NCBI RefSeq assembly: GCF_000372725.1
Contig: NW_005200982.1
Coordinates: forward strand, 124,001-188,000
Reading direction: 5' to 3'
Length of the DNA stretch: 64,000 nucleotides
Source: Emiliania huxleyi CCMP1516
Taxonomy: Eukaryota; Haptophyta; Isochrysidales; Noelaerhabdaceae
Shown one piece after another: positions 23,550 to 36,200 of the stretch (its first letter is position 1; each line of letters opens with the position of its first letter). Below the pieces are notes generated by a model. The model had not been told where the DNA came from, did not search any database, and saw only the letters and a list, made by a program, of their open reading frames with translations. A program made the translations under genes and the position numbers.

Positions 23550-24440
23550 GCCCCCCGGAGGCACCGTGCGCCGCGCAGCAGTGCGGAAACGGGGCCCCGG
23601 CTCTACTAGTCTCTACTAGCACCAACTTCCCGATTAAGCTAGGTTAATCAGAGGGCAGATTTGGAGAGATCTCGAGGAGTACATACAGATAGACCCTTCA
23701 ACCATCAGAAACCTCCAACCTGATCGGTCGTACTGACCGCCGACAGATCACTCCAGACAGCAGACAGGCCGACGTCTGCACACGGCCGGCCGGGCGAGAG
23801 GCTTGACACGATCCGACCCTGCGACCCTGACGCTGCTGCTCTAGCTATCAGACATGCGCTGCTGACTGCTGCCACAATGTGCGACCGGTGCTGACCCACT
23901 TGGCGGCCTTCCCGGTCAGTGGTGAGGCGCAGTTCAGAGCTGTCGATGGCGCGATGCCGCACTGGTCCCACATCGGTGACACGAGACCACCACGTTTGCC
24001 GGTCCAAGAGAGAGGCACCGGCGCTGTCCTGAGAAGGTGCATGATCCCTCTTGACTGCCCATGCGCGCGAGGCTGTGTAGGCATAGCCTCGAGATTGCCA
24101 GCAGCCAATCCGAGGCAGTTTGTGACGCGCATTGCGTCCGAAGCGTGCACGCGCTGGAAGGACACCTTCCTACTGGCCGTACGATCAGGTCGTCACTGAA
24201 TGCCGAAGACTAAGGCCGCGAGCTATGCAGGCGGTCAGTTGAGCAGCATGGCACGGTCAGCAGCGCCGAAAGGATGTCGCAAGGCGTGATAGCATGGCCG
24301 CAAGTACGCCGAATTCCCATGGAAACAAGTAAAAAATCGCGCGAAAAAGAAAAAAAATCCAAAAAAATCGGCGCCTGCGGCGGGCTGGGGGACCCCATCT
24401 CCCCCCCGCATGGGTACCCCCTAGGGCCCTCGCCTCCCCC
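23550..24440 (+). repeat. Left copy of ~880-base inverted repeat
   Basis: Nearly identical (roughly 95% by eye) to the reverse complement of 31925-32815, including both edges: a cgcgcagtgcggaaacgggg edge, and at the other end an A-rich stretch followed by atcggcgcctgcggcggg. It contains a ~100-codon open frame on the minus strand, conserved in the other copy but of unknown product. Confidence 0.85.
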
Positions 24441-25264
24441 CAGAGATTGTAGGAAAATTGGAAACCACTTGACGGTCGCGGCCTTCCGACTCGCGCCTCC
24501 GCCTCACTGGCACTATTGTAGCCCTGGCCGGTGCGCGTGCGGAGTTGAAGTTCCGGAGTGAAAATTCGAACGCGTTCTCTCACGGTGACCAAAAAATGTC
24601 CACCTCAGAGGCACCTCCGGAGGCAGGCCGCCGCACGCCGGCGACACAGCTACAGCTCCAGCTGTCGAGCTGACCCGCAGCTCCTCTCAGAGCGGGAACT
24701 GTGACGAAAGTTGACTGAGGCGGTTGTCAGGAATCATCATACGGATCACATGGTGACTCTCTCATGACGGGAGACCGCCCGACCACTCCTGGGTGGCACT
24801 GCCACCGGTGTCGCTCGACGTCCTGTCGACAGCGTGCCGACAGCGACACAGACCATGTGGGACGCGTCGAGTATCGACCTCTACTGCTTACCCAGCCTTC
24901 GAGTGTATCCTGGCTGTGGTCCCACACCCACTGGTGTCCATCTCAGAGACCGCAGGAGGTCATGAGGGTCGATGGGAGTGCCAACCCCACAATGCCTAAA
25001 GACCCAGCCCAGTACTGTGGACCCGCACGCCGCCTCTCACCGTGGCCACGCACGCCTCACCGGCCACCCAGGCCGGCTCATCAGCACATGGGGGAGGAAG
25101 GGTCACACAAGACGACTGGGCGACACCCCGACACCCCGACTGGCGCGCATGCGGCCGCCGTGCGCCCGCCGCGGTGAGCACTATACAGAGGCGGTGTACC
25201 GCCAGCCTCGTGGAACGGCACAGTACAGCCGGCGATCGTGCACGGGCTCCACGCGTCTGCCCGC
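24441..25264. other. Intergenic, no gene recognised
   Basis: No supported coding sequence between the left inverted repeat and the CmcJ-like gene. Confidence 0.4.
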
Positions 25265-26735
25265 CTAGCTGAAGAGCGCGAGGCAGCGGCACTCGATGCT
25301 CCTGCGCGGCGGCGCGGCCGCCTCGCCGCCGCCGCCCGTGTCGCCGAGTGCGGTGTGGAAGACGAAGCGGGGCCCCTCGAGTGGCGCGGCAGTGCCGTCG
25401 TACGTGTAGAAGAGCAGCGCCTCCTCGTGCCGCATGTGCGGGTAGTAGTACCAGGCGTGCCGCTCGGAGAAGCCAACCTGCGGGGACGCGCCGCGGAGGG
25501 GCCAGCTCGGCGCGTCGAGGAGCCTCCTTCCTCGGTGCCAAGGCGGCCCCGTGCTGTTGGAGCCAACGAGCGAGATCTAGCCGAGATGTGTCTGAGATGA
25601 GTCCGAGATATGGCCGAGATATAGCCGAGATATAGCCGAGATATAGCCGAGTAGCCGCAACCCCGTTGTTGAAGCCGACGAGGGGCGGCTCGGCCTCGTC
25701 CATCACCAGCGCGTACGTGAACGTGTCCTCGGCTGCGACCGTGGACGCGTCCAGGACCTGTGCAGGCAGGAGCGCGTAGCCGAGCACCTGCTGAGCAGGG
25801 CAGGAAGAGAGGATGCACACGCGGGCCAGACCTCTCGTGGGCTACAAACGTACAAACGTACACACGCATCTAGTGCCGCCGCACGGCTAGCGGCTGCGCG
25901 CGCACTGGCTGCTCGGCGTCGATCGAGCGCCTAGCTCGTTGACATTGCATCGGCCGTGATCGTCTGCAGGGCAGCGCGGTGCGCTCGCTGGCGACGCAGC
26001 GGCACCACACGTTGACGATCGACCAGCGCCGGTGCGCGATCTCGCGCTCTGACACCACGCCCGCCTCCGCCAGCTCACGGAGCTTGCGAGGACCGTTCTC
26101 CGGTGTGTAGTCGGCGTGCACGCGCTGCACCGCACCGTGCGCCTTTGCCTCGGCGGCGTTGCGCGCGCCGCCGCTCTCCTACAACAGTGATGATCTGTCA
26201 TGGCATGATGATATCATACACGTAAGACCACTCCTCGCCACTCTCCTTGTTAAGCGCGCTCGAGTCGCGGCGCATGTGCTGAAAGACAAACACGTCCTCC
26301 GCGCCACAGGCCGCTCGGACCAGCTCTGCCGTCTCCGGGTAGTACTGCGATCGGATCAGGTCGTCGTTGTAAAAGTCGACCAAGGCTGACGGCCAGTGGC
26401 GAAGCTCGAAGCCACTGCGGCGGAGCGTCAGCGGCGATGCTGCCTGCCGCGCGTCGCGAACCTCGAGCGTGCGTGGGTCCTCCTCATCGTGCAGCGTTGA
26501 GCTGTCACCTGGGAGGAGGGATGATGGTGACGAGAGGCTGTGGAGTCATGTATGAACCCACGCGCAGCACACAGAGGCAGTGTAGAGCAAAGGCGGTGTG
26601 GAGTGACAGCGCACCCCGCCATGGCTCCTGTGGGAAGATGCCGCCGATCTTCTCCCAGTGCGCTGGTGTGACGACACGTCCGTTCTGTGTGCCACGAGGC
26701 GGCCGAGCAGGGTACGTGAGCCGCGTAACGACTGG
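25265..26735 (-). CDS. CmcJ/NvfI-like oxidoreductase
   Basis: Reading leftwards from about 26735: a first exon (VVTPAHWEKIGGIFPQEPW) joins through a GT-AG intron (26509-26614) to DPRTLEVRDARQ, then GFELRHWPSALVDFYNDD, YYPETAELVRAACGAEDVFV, a conserved VHADYTPENGP, RRWSIVNVW, QPLAV, VLGYALLPAQVLD, HAWYYYPHMRHEEALLFYTY and a last PRRSIECRCLALFS with the stop at 25265-25267. This order is that of the CmcJ/AsaB/NvfI family (2-oxoglutarate/Fe-type or related hydroxylases and methyltransferases of secondary metabolism). Several exon borders are uncertain; the intron at about 25575-25655 carries a CGAGATATAGC array between two copies of a GTYGGCTYCAACA exon segment. No clear start Met was found. Confidence 0.65.
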
Positions 26736-27141
26736 CCGCGCGAGCGAGCTGAGTGAGCGACGACCAGTAGAGCGCGCAGCCCACTCGTATCACGGTCTGG
26801 GTTTTTTTCTTTTTTATCCTTCAACAAACCACCCAACCCCTTTTTACTATCGAAAACATAAAAGTTGGGAAACCGGAGCGCACAGAGAAAACGGGTCGGA
26901 CTCGGGCTCGGAGGAGGCCCTGCAGGCGGCGCCACTCTAAAATATGCGTCGGCCGTCTCGCCTCGCAACAGCATCAGAGTGCCATGCGCGGATAGAAGCG
27001 CTGACGACGGGGGAGGAGCTGTGACACCGCTCTCGAGGGGACGCCCAGCCGCCGAGGGCTCTCCTTCTCCCGCCTCGCCGCCCGAGGCCCCTGTGTCGCC
27101 GCTCAGACGATGGCCTTGTCCCACACGCACGCTCCGCAAAT

Positions 27142-28843
27142 CTACATGTACGGCTTGACTAGCTCGAGCTGGCGCTCCTCGCACGCGTGCACGAGGTGGT
27201 CCGCCCAGCCGGGGGCGGCGACGCCCAGAACCCTCTGCGGGCCTCGGTTGAAGTAGAAGAAGTATCCGTCGCCCGCGTGCTTGGGGACGTCCGGGCTGAC
27301 CGTGCAGAACATGGTCGTCGCGGCCCCCTGCGGGATGCTCTTGCGGAAGGGCGCGAAGGAGAGCGACTTGTAGAAGAGCGTCCCTGGAGGGGGGAGGCGG
27401 GGGTGGAGGGGGCGAGGAGGGTGGAAAGAGAGGTCGGGAGAGGGGTGGCGGGGAAGGTGGCGGAGGGAAGAACGTGCCCATCCCCTCGTTTTTGGCGAGC
27501 AGGCCGGTCTCGATCACGCCGGGGTGGACGGCGCACGCGTAGATGTTGGCGCCGCGGTATTTCTCCTGCAGGTAGCGGGCGTGGAAGGCGTCGATCGCCT
27601 TGGTGACTGCATAGGTGCCGAGCTCGTGGTACTCCTGCGTCAGCGCGGCCGGGGACGCGGGCGGGGTCAATGCGCGCCCGCCCCGTGGAGACTTGCGGGA
27701 GCGCTGGCGGCGCATCGCAACCGTCGCGTGTGATGGCGGCGCGCCTCCTTGGGCACGGGGCACTTGCTCAGGTCGATGGAGGTGCACATGGTGCAGGCGG
27801 CGGACGAGAGGATGACGATGCGAGCCTCGGTCGCGGTCTTGGCGGTCTCCTGCGACATCGGGTCTCCTCGACTCACGGCGGGGCGGTCTCGGTGGCGCGA
27901 GGGGTGAGGGCGGCGGCGGCGGCAACGGCGGGAGGAGGGCTCCTCGATCTTTGGCAGCAAAAGCTCCGACATTAGGAAGTGGCCCAGGTTGTTGGTCGCA
28001 AACATCGACTCGTACCCCTGCTTGGAGGGCTCCCACTGGGGCGGCGCCATGATTCCCTACCATCGCAACGGTGCGCTCGCGAGACTCGACGCAGGAGTCT
28101 TACCACGCGGGTGGTCGCACCGCGTTCAGGATGAGGTAGTGCAGCGGCAGCCCCAGCTTGAGAAAGTCGGTGACGAACGGCTTGACGGTGGTGAGGTCGG
28201 AGATGTCGACCTGCAGCAGGATCGCCTTGCCGGTGGTCTTGCCGCAGCACCTCGGAACGAGTGAGGTTGTTTCGGTGAGCGTGGTGCCTGTGTCTATGTG
28301 GCTGTTACTACCCGGGAGGCTGGCACGCTCGTGCGCTCGAGAGGCGTATGGACCTGTCCCGGGTAGGTCGGACCTGTGGACGTGCCCGTCCTCGCAGGTG
28401 TGCGTGCCCTCACCCGAGTCGAGCTTGTCGAGGGCCTTCTGAGCCTTCTCGAGGTTGCGGACAGCCCAAATGACCGTGCAGCCGTAGTGCCTACTCGAAC
28501 GCCAGAACCGTAGTTAGCCTCGAAACAAGGGAAGCTGGCCTCAGGACCGCACGCACATGAGGACACGCGCGTTTTGCAGACCGAGGCCGCTGTTCGCTCC
28601 CGTGATGATCGCCACCTTCCCGCTCAGCGCGTTCCGGTCCTTGCCGAGGGCCTCCACTGCGACTTCCTCGACCGTCTTCCCATTGTTCGTAACCGCTTCG
28701 TACGCGATTTGGCCGAACATGGTGAAGAATTGGCGGATTGAAGAGACAGCGCGGAGGCTGGGATCGAAGAGGTACTGGTGAGCCATTCGGAGCGCCATTT
28801 TGAGGGCGAAGAGCTCCGTGCGGAGCCTCTGCATCAAGGGCAT
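27142..28843 (-). CDS. Short-chain dehydrogenase/reductase (retinol dehydrogenase-like)
   Basis: Start at 28843 (MPLMQRLRTELFALKM); no ATG lies further upstream in frame, and the upstream part is a 21-base minisatellite. The first exon ends at 28557 (GT donor) and the second starts at 28490. Motifs in order: TGANSGLG for NAD(P) binding, AVRNLEKAQKA, LQVDISDLTTVKPFV, LILNA, NNLGHF, ILSSAA and the active-site YAVTK, then VHPGVIETGL and a C-terminal PGWADHLVHACEERQLELV. This matches WW domain oxidoreductase/retinol dehydrogenase/protochlorophyllide reductase-like SDRs. The CDS is split into about six exons; borders after 28490 are approximate. Substrate unknown. Confidence 0.75.
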
Positions 28844-28914
28844 GCTGCTACTCGTGCTCGCTACTAGTGCTCGCCGCTGCTGGAGCGTGCGCTGCTGCGA
28901 GGTGCGCTCGCTAC

Positions 28915-29012
28915 TAGTGCTCGCCGCTGCTGCGAGCGTGCTCGCCGCTGCTGCGAGCGTGCTCGCCGCTGCTGCGAGCGTGCTCGCCGCTGCTGCGAGC
29001 GTGCTCGCCCGG
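28915..29012 (+). repeat. 21-base minisatellite
   Basis: About 4.5 tandem units of gctgctgcgagcgtgctcgcc just upstream (5') of the short-chain dehydrogenase start. Confidence 0.9.
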
Positions 29013-29066
29013 CCGTAATCAGCGACGACAGGGGATGGGAAAAAAAAGAGCAAGGCTAGCGACAGC

Positions 29067-29310
29067 TTTGCCCTTGTTTGTGCCCTTGGCACCGTGGAGT
29101 GCCGGGGGGGGCGACAGGGAGGATGTGGCCCTGAGTTATGTGTACGCCGACTCAGGGTGTGTGGCAGCCAGCTGGCTGTGTGTCTTGTGAGCCTGTTTGT
29201 GTCTGTGTGTCGCTCGTGCGTGTCGTCATCATCTGTCTAGCGTCCACCCATACCGCGTTGGTGTCCAGTCCGAGCCTGGCTGTTCTTCACCTTTCTACCT
29301 ACCTACCTAC
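29067..29310 (+). mobile_element. SINE-like dispersed repeat, copy A
   Basis: About 240 bases nearly identical to 47955-48204. Contains the core gtccacccataccgcgttgg and ends in a (CTAC)n tail, as expected for a short retroposed element with a simple-repeat 3' end. Confidence 0.75.
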
Positions 29311-29480
29311 AGCTTTCATGAATTTAGTGTTTCCCCAAGGAAGCATGGAAAGGCGGCTATTTTCGACGCTTACTGGCACCAATTGTTAAATAAATTTCAA
29401 GTTGACGTCCGTCCATCTGACGTCTTGCTCGTGACACCCACACCCGGCCTGTCTTGCTTCAGCAGTGGGCTCGCGCACCG

Positions 29481-30423
29481 ATGCAGGGGCGGACGAATGC
29501 CCAGCGGCTCTTCGACGAAGCTAAGGACGACGGCGACGGCGACGACTTTGAGTCTGATCGCCCTCCGCGCGGTCGGAGGGAGGGGCCAGACGCCGGAGCA
29601 AGCAGCGCGCCCGGCGCCGCCGCAGCTGCGCGAGCCTCCGTTGCTGCCCGGTACGATGAGCGAGCTGCCACGAGCCGCGGCACTGCCACGAGCCGCGGTG
29701 GCGGCTCCAGCGCCGCATCGCGGCATATGCGCGAGGCGCCCTGGAAGCGCATGGGCGGCGCCGGCTATACCGCGGCGGGATTCTCGCGATACAGCAACGC
29801 TGGCATTGCCGGCCAGCCAAAGCTGCGCCACGTCAAAAACAACAGCAAGCCGCAGCACTGCGAGAGCTGTGGCGACGAGATCCCGGCGAGCGCGGGAATG
29901 CTCGGCTGGATGGCAACCGAGGTGAAGAAAGCCTATGGGTGCTCGACTGAGTACAAGAGCGTCACAAAGTGGTACCACATTGCATGCTGCCCGGAGGGTG
30001 ACCCCCGCGCCCCGTCGTCGACGCCAGCTGCAGACTCACAGTTCGTGCGCGACATCAAGAATGCGCCGCCTCCCAAGGTCACCCAGAAGCGCGCGCGCTC
30101 GGTCGGCGAGGGCGGGAAAGCCAAGGCCAAGAAGACGGAAGAGTTCAGCGAGGAGCTCTTGGCGCTCAGCATAGGCGAACTGGAGCGCCTCGTCGGTGCC
30201 AGACTTCTCGTCGTGTACCTAAAGCAGCACCTCGGCTACCTCGCCGTCAAGAAGTCTGGCACGCAGCAGGAGATGCTCATGCGCCTCATCACCGCCATGC
30301 GAGCGCATGGCATCACGATGAAGCGCCAAAACGCAGACATGTCTCAGGACTTTCGGGGAACCCTCTATGGCCCCGACGGTGAGAAGCTGTTTGAGGCTGC
30401 GCATGTGCCCAAGGTCGCGCGCT

Positions 30424-30428
<5 letters not shown>
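29481..30428 (+). CDS. PARP-type zinc-finger protein with SAP-like segment
   Basis: 315 residues, one exon, ATG at 29481. The N-terminal third is Arg/Ala/Gly-rich. Residues about 130-175 contain C-x2-C (HCESCGDEIPASAGM) followed by H-x2-C (KWYHIACC), the ligand set of PARP-type zinc fingers that recognise DNA breaks. A basic stretch (QKRARSV...KAKAKK) may be a nuclear signal. Residues about 235-285 (LALSIGELERLVGARLL...LLMRLITAMRAHG pattern) resemble a SAP-like helical pair. There is no PARP catalytic domain. Likely nuclear and DNA-binding. It lies between a SINE-like copy and a (GA)n run. Confidence 0.6.
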
Positions 30429-30497
<69 letters not shown>

Positions 30498-30498
30498 G
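30428..30498 (+). repeat. (GA)n microsatellite
   Basis: Pure GA dinucleotide run beginning directly at the stop codon of the zinc-finger gene. Confidence 0.97.
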
Positions 30499-30596
30499 TG
30501 CCATATACCCATATAAGGCTCGTTGTGCGAGTATATGGGCCACGATGTCTCAAATATGAGGGGTTTTGACTCCTACCAGCTCGGGAGGCCAAGGCA

Positions 30597-30800
30597 GGGA
30601 TGGCAGGCTGGGCCACGGCGACCAGGAGCACCAGCTGCTGCCCAAGAAGGTCGAGGCCTTGGCAGGCCAGCGCGTCATCGCTGTGTCGGCGGGGGAGGCG
30701 AACACAGCCTCGCCCTCACCGCCGACGGAAGTGTCTGGAGCTGGGGCTTTGGAGTCGAAGGCCAGCTGGGCCACGGCGACATGCAGAACCAACTGGCGGG
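30597..30800 (+). pseudogene. RCC1-repeat fragment
   Basis: About 1.3 blades (GLGHGDQEHQLLPKKVEALA-like, then TADGSVWSWGFG after a frame change) closely matching the RCC1 gene at 21904. No start or stop context; a frameshift separates the two parts. Probably a broken duplicate. Confidence 0.8.
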
Positions 30801-31924
30801 AGAGAAGCCGGGGGGACCTCACTGGTGTCGAGCGGGCGGATGGCTTCTCTTGCCACCCGCTCAGGAGGCTTCGTTGTGTTCCCCCCGTCCGCCAGCGAGA
30901 CTGGCTCAGTCGCTGGCGGCCGCAGTCTTCTGTGAGGGGCAACTTTGCGCTGGCCACTGCTCGCGCGGTCCTGACTGACATCGGGCGTGACTGCTGCTGC
31001 GGCTGGCTCCTCTAGCGCCTGCAGAGAGTCCAGAGAGTCTTTCATCAGAGACGCACCGGACGCGTTGCTACGTGTGCCAGCCGCTTCTGGCCTTCTATTC
31101 GTGGTTGTGCATGTGTCATGTGATAGGGTGGGGTGGGGGCGGAGGCGCCGGCGGCGCGCACACCCCGCCCGCACACGCCGTCGCCGCAGGCCCACTCCAC
31201 AATCCATATTTTCCAATACACATAAGAGAGAGTACGTACATATAAGTAGAACAGGAGGCTGGCACTACGCTCTGTCAATCTGGCGAGAGCTCGAGAGGGG
31301 ACGGCTCTCGGCTGACCTGTACAGAGCCCGGTGCGCGAGAGGGCCCGCGCACAGTGTCATGTCTCATGTCACATGTGTGCGGACCCCGTGCAGTCACTAC
31401 TGACTCGGACTCAAGGAATTTGAGAGATTGCTCTCGCTGATCCACACACTGAGCGCTATTTGTAGACGAGAGGTTCAAAAGACGAACGGGTTCTTCGGCA
31501 ACAGTCGGCTCGATGGCCAAACCGTGCCAGAGCCACCAAACTTCCCGATGTGCTGCTGCTTGGTGGCAACGGCTCGGCCCAGGAGGTAGGAGGCCATTGC
31601 CGTAGAGACGAGCAGCGCATTCAAGTGCGAGGTGGGCATATTGTGACCTGCGTTGGTTGGGGTCGCACGTGAGTGGAGCGGCAGCGGGAAAGTGGCGTGC
31701 GTGCTCAGGTGAGCGTCGTCGTGGCGAATGTCATGACTGGTGGTGTGGCGATGGTATGAGCGTCGTTTGTTTGGCTGCTGCCGGCGTGTGGTGGCAGTTG
31801 TGGCGCTGAAGCAGAGGCCGCTGCGGTGAGGGCTCTCCTTAGCGACACGCGCTGAGAGCAAGGATGACAGGGGTATAGAAACTTCCGCCCTTTTTTGATC
31901 AAACGCAGCGGGGTTTATTTTCTT
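30801..31924. other. No supported gene
   Basis: A minus-strand open frame at 31475-31993 ends ...GTVWPSSRLLPKNPFVF but has no recognised domain. Confidence 0.35.
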
Positions 31925-32815
31925 CGCGCGGTGCCTCAAATCCGAGGCGAGGGCCCTAGAGGATACCCATGCGGGGGGGAGATGGGGTCCCATGGCCCGC
32001 CGCAGGCGCCGATTTTTTCAGTTTTCTTTTCTGTTTGGCGCGGTTTTTTACTTGTTTTCATGGGAATTCGGCGATTGCGGCCATGCTATCAAGCCTTGCG
32101 ACAGCCTGTCGGCGCTGCTGACCGTGCCCTGCTGCACAATTGATCACCTGCATAGCTCGCGGCCTTAGTATCAAGCATTCAGTGACGACCTGATCGTACG
32201 GCCAGTAGGAAGGTGTCCTTCCAGCGCGTGCACGCTTCTGACGCAATGCGCGTCACAAACTGCCTCGGATTGGCTGCTGGCACTCTCGAGGCTATGCCTA
32301 CGCAGCCTCGCGCGCATGGGCAGTCAAGAGGGACCACGCACCTTCTCAGGACAGCGCCGGTACCTCTCTCTTGGACCGGCAAACTTGGTGGTCTCGTGTC
32401 ACCAATGTGGGACCAGTGCGGCATCGCGCCATCGACAGCTCTGAACTGCGCCTCACCACTGACCGGGAAGGCCGCCAAGTGGGTCAGCACCGGTCGCACA
32501 TTGTGGCAGCAGTCAGCAGTGCATGTCTGATAGCTAGAGCAGCAGAGTCAGGGTCGCAGGGTCGGATCGTGTCAAGCCTCTCGCCCGGCCGGCCGCGTGC
32601 AGACGTCGGCCTGTCTGCTGTCTGGAGTGATCTGTCGGCGGTCAGTACGACCGATCAGGTTGGAGTTTTCTGGTGGTTGGAGGGTCTATCTGTATGTACT
32701 CCTCGAGATCTCTCCAAATATGCCCTCTAATCAACCGTAATCATTCGGGAAGTTGGTGCTAACGGAGACTAACGGAGCCGGGGCCCCGTTTCCGCACTGC
32801 GGCGCGGCGCACGGT
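31925..32815 (-). repeat. Right copy of ~880-base inverted repeat
   Basis: Reverse-complement partner of 23550-24440. The A-rich/atcggcgcctgcggcggg end faces inward, as in the left copy. Confidence 0.85.
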
Positions 32816-33234
32816 GCCTGGCGACCGCGAAGTGGCGGTGGGCATGCTCCCATGTTGCCGACGCGGCGCCGGAGTGGCCGGCGCTGCTCGCCGCGACCAC
32901 GACGGATACTCTGATACTCCGGGCCGACCCGTCCTACCCGACGGTGGCACTCTTCCACGTCGCTCGCTCACGCAGAGAAAAATTCTGAAACGGCGTGCAG
33001 CAGAGTCACCGACGAGTCGGTCCGCGTGCCTCCTCGTGTCCCGCACCGTTCTCACACATCCATAAACTCACTTTTGCCTCACTGAAGCGATGCCTGAAAT
33101 CCTGTCCACCCCCTATTTTCACAGCACACCCCGGTCACCCCGGTCGAAGGACACGCGCACACTCCGTCGCGCGGCCACAAGTGCGCTCTCTCCATGGCCC
33201 AGCCGAGTCCGCGGCCGGGGGTGCGCCAGGGAGC

Positions 33235-36200
33235 TCAGAGGAGGCGGTACTCGCCCGCGATGACAAAGCACATGCAGTCGACTTGCATGCCGTCCAGCGC
33301 CCGCCGGACCGCCGCGGCGTCCGCCCCGAGCGCCGCCGACGCGGCCGCCAGCTGGGCGAGCGTGGCGCCCCCGCGCTCGCGTAGCAGCGCCTCCACGTGG
33401 GAGCGGAGGGCGGGGTCGGGGTCGGGGTGCCGGCCGGCGGCGTGCGCCGCATCCCGCGGCGGCGGCGGGCGCGGAGACGGAGGAGCGCCCGACGGCGCGC
33501 GCGGAGATGGAGGGTGGCTTGGGTGCCGCAACGTGCGCAGGCGGCCGCGGTAGGCGAGGGAGCAGAGGGCGGCAAGCTCGGCGAGAAGGCGGCGCGTCTC
33601 TGGCAGCTTGCTCTCGCGCTGCAGCTCGTCGGCGTGCGGGCGGAGGTGGGGCGAGCGCTCCGCGGCGTGCGACCTGACGAGATGTAGCCGAGATGTAGCC
33701 GAGATGTAGCCGAGATGTAGCCAGCCGAGATCTAGCCAGCCGAGATCTAGCCGAGAGACGGCGTGCGGCCTGAGCAGCGCCGCGCGGCTGCCGAGCACGT
33801 TCGCCTCGCAGAAGTGCAGAAGGAGCGCCCCCTGCCGCGCGAAGCGCTCGCTGCCCTTCGGCGGCTCGAAGCGGGTCGCGTGGCCGAGAGCCGCGTCGCG
33901 CACCGAGACGGCCTCGCCGAGCCTGACACGCGGCGGCGGGTCGTGCGCGCCTGAAACAAGGAACGCTTGCGGCTAAGACCGGGGGGGGGGAGACCAAGAG
34001 AAGAGGGGAGGTTGGACGGCGGGTCGTGTGTGCGCGCCGTGCGTCCAGCGCACGCACAGCACGGCGCCGGTGGCGTCGCCGAGGTAGAGGGAGCGAGAGA
34101 GGCGGCCTGAAGAGAGACAGTCCTCGTGCAATTCGGCAGTTCTGTTTGTGGCGGCCGAGGTAGAGGGGGCGCGAGAGGCGGCCGAAGACGACAACTACGC
34201 CGGGCCGCGCGTGCGGTGTTTCTTTTTGCGGCGGCCGAGCTAGAGGGACAGAGGCGCTCCTGGGCCATCTGGAACGGGCGCCGTCGCGAGCAGCAGCAGC
34301 CCCACCGTGTCCACCTCCTCGCCCGCGCCGCGCGCCGCGAGGCCCGCCAGCGGCGTGAGCCTCCGCACGCGCGCGGCGGCGGCGGCCGAGACCGGTTCCG
34401 CCGTCTTCATGCGCGCCCAGCTCGCCGATCTCGCTACGAGCTCGGCCTCGCCGCCCGCGCCGCGCCGCAGCCGTGCGCCGACCACCTTGAAGGCCGCACC
34501 CTCGGCAAACTCGTCCGCCTGCCCCGGCGCGTCGAGCCAGACGGTCGCCAGACAGACCCTGTCGACCCCTCCGCCGCCTCCGCTCAGGTCGGACACGCGC
34601 AAGTTCAGCACCCATGACGCGCGAGGCCGAGCCGCCCACTCCTCTTCGGCGCCTCCCGCTCCTCCTCCGCCCGCCTCGCCGCCGTCCAAGCTCGCCTGCT
34701 CCCTGCGCCAGCTGAGCGCCTCCGCCTGCTCCTGCAGCTTCGACTCGTACCCGGCCGCGGTGAGCCAGCCGGCGCCTGAAGATGTACTGGGGAGAGTTGA
34801 AGTGGAGCACCGTGAGAGAAGCGGTGCACAGGTAGGGGTACACGGACAGCACTGTCATCTGGGGATAGTAGGAGTGGAGGGTGTTCCGGGTAGTCGACTC
34901 ATGGTAGCGGCGGGATGTGAGGAGCGATGGACACCGGACCTCGTCCGGCCGCGTCTCCCTCGGGCCGCTCGTACACGCGCAGGCCGTAGCGGCGCTCGAC
35001 TCGCACGTGGACGCACGGCGCCTGGCCGCCCCCCTCCAGCAGCGAGCCGAGTGCGACGCGGAAGCCGCACGAGGCCGTCTTGCCCAACTTCGCGTCCCAA
35101 CTCGCACGCCGCACGCCATTCGCGCTCAGCTTGAGCGCCGGCAGCGGCAGCGCCGGCGCATCCACGCCGCCGCCCTCCCCCGAGCCAGCTGCGCCGCTTC
35201 CTCCCTCGCCTCCGCCGCCGCCTCCTCCTCCGCCTCCGCCTCCGCCTCCGCCGCCTCCGCCTCCGCCGCCTTCGCCGCCCCCGCCGCCTCGGCCTCCGCC
35301 TCCGCCTCCTCCGCCGCCTCCTTCGCCGCCGCCTTCGCCTTCTCCCTCGGAGGTGATCCCGCACCCGCTGAGCCGGAGCTTTGTGCCGACGGCGACCCTC
35401 CCCTTCCGGATCTGCCGCAGGAGGTGAGCGTCCGGCGCCTGCGTCGTGAACGCGCCGACATGAGGGCGGGGAGGCGGTCTTGTGCAGTGCGTGCAGAGCA
35501 CCGCGTGAGTACGAGGAAGGCGAAGACAGCGGACTCCGCTGAATACGGCCGAATACAGCGGAGTCCGTGCCTCCCGCGCGAGTTGCAAGGCATGACTACG
35601 TCTTCCGCTTCTAGCGTCAAGCGCCGCCCACAGGCATCGCCACCCGTCAGTCAGCTCGAGCGCCCCGTCCTCGCACCGCACCGCCGCGACGCAAAGCACC
35701 ATGCCGACGCTCGGTGGGTCGGTGCCGTCCTCGATGCGGGAGAGGACCGAGCGGTGGCGCTGCACTCGCTCGCGCCGGTGCCGGTGCGCCAGCTGGCCCA
35801 CCAGCCCCGCGACGCTGAAACCGCCGCCGCCCAGCGCGTGCGCGAGGCAGCGCTGCTGGCTGGCGAGCTTCCACACGACCAGGCGGTGGTGGCTCTGCAG
35901 CCAGTCGAGCTCGAGCTCGGACGCGGCCCGCTCGCCGATCTCCGCGCCCAGCAGCACGCGTAGCGCCCGCCAGTACGCCGCGTCGGCGTCCGGGCCGCTC
36001 GCGCCCTCGGCGGCGGCCTCTCCCGAGCAGCGGTCGGCCACCACGCCAGCGAATCGGTATGATGCCGCCGAGCGGCTGGTCACGCCGCCCGCCTCCACGA
36101 GGGTGCTGTCGAGAGCGGTGCAGTCCCGCTGCGCGAGCTCGCGCCGCCGAGCGAGCTCGCGCGGCGACGGCAGCTCGCGGTCACCGAGCAGCTGCCTCAG

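Noticed and set aside
32845..32985. Possible gene end (AATTTDTLILRADPSYPTVA) beside the right inverted repeat
   Set aside because: Too short and without an upstream exon or known family; may be a truncated gene, but support is insufficient.
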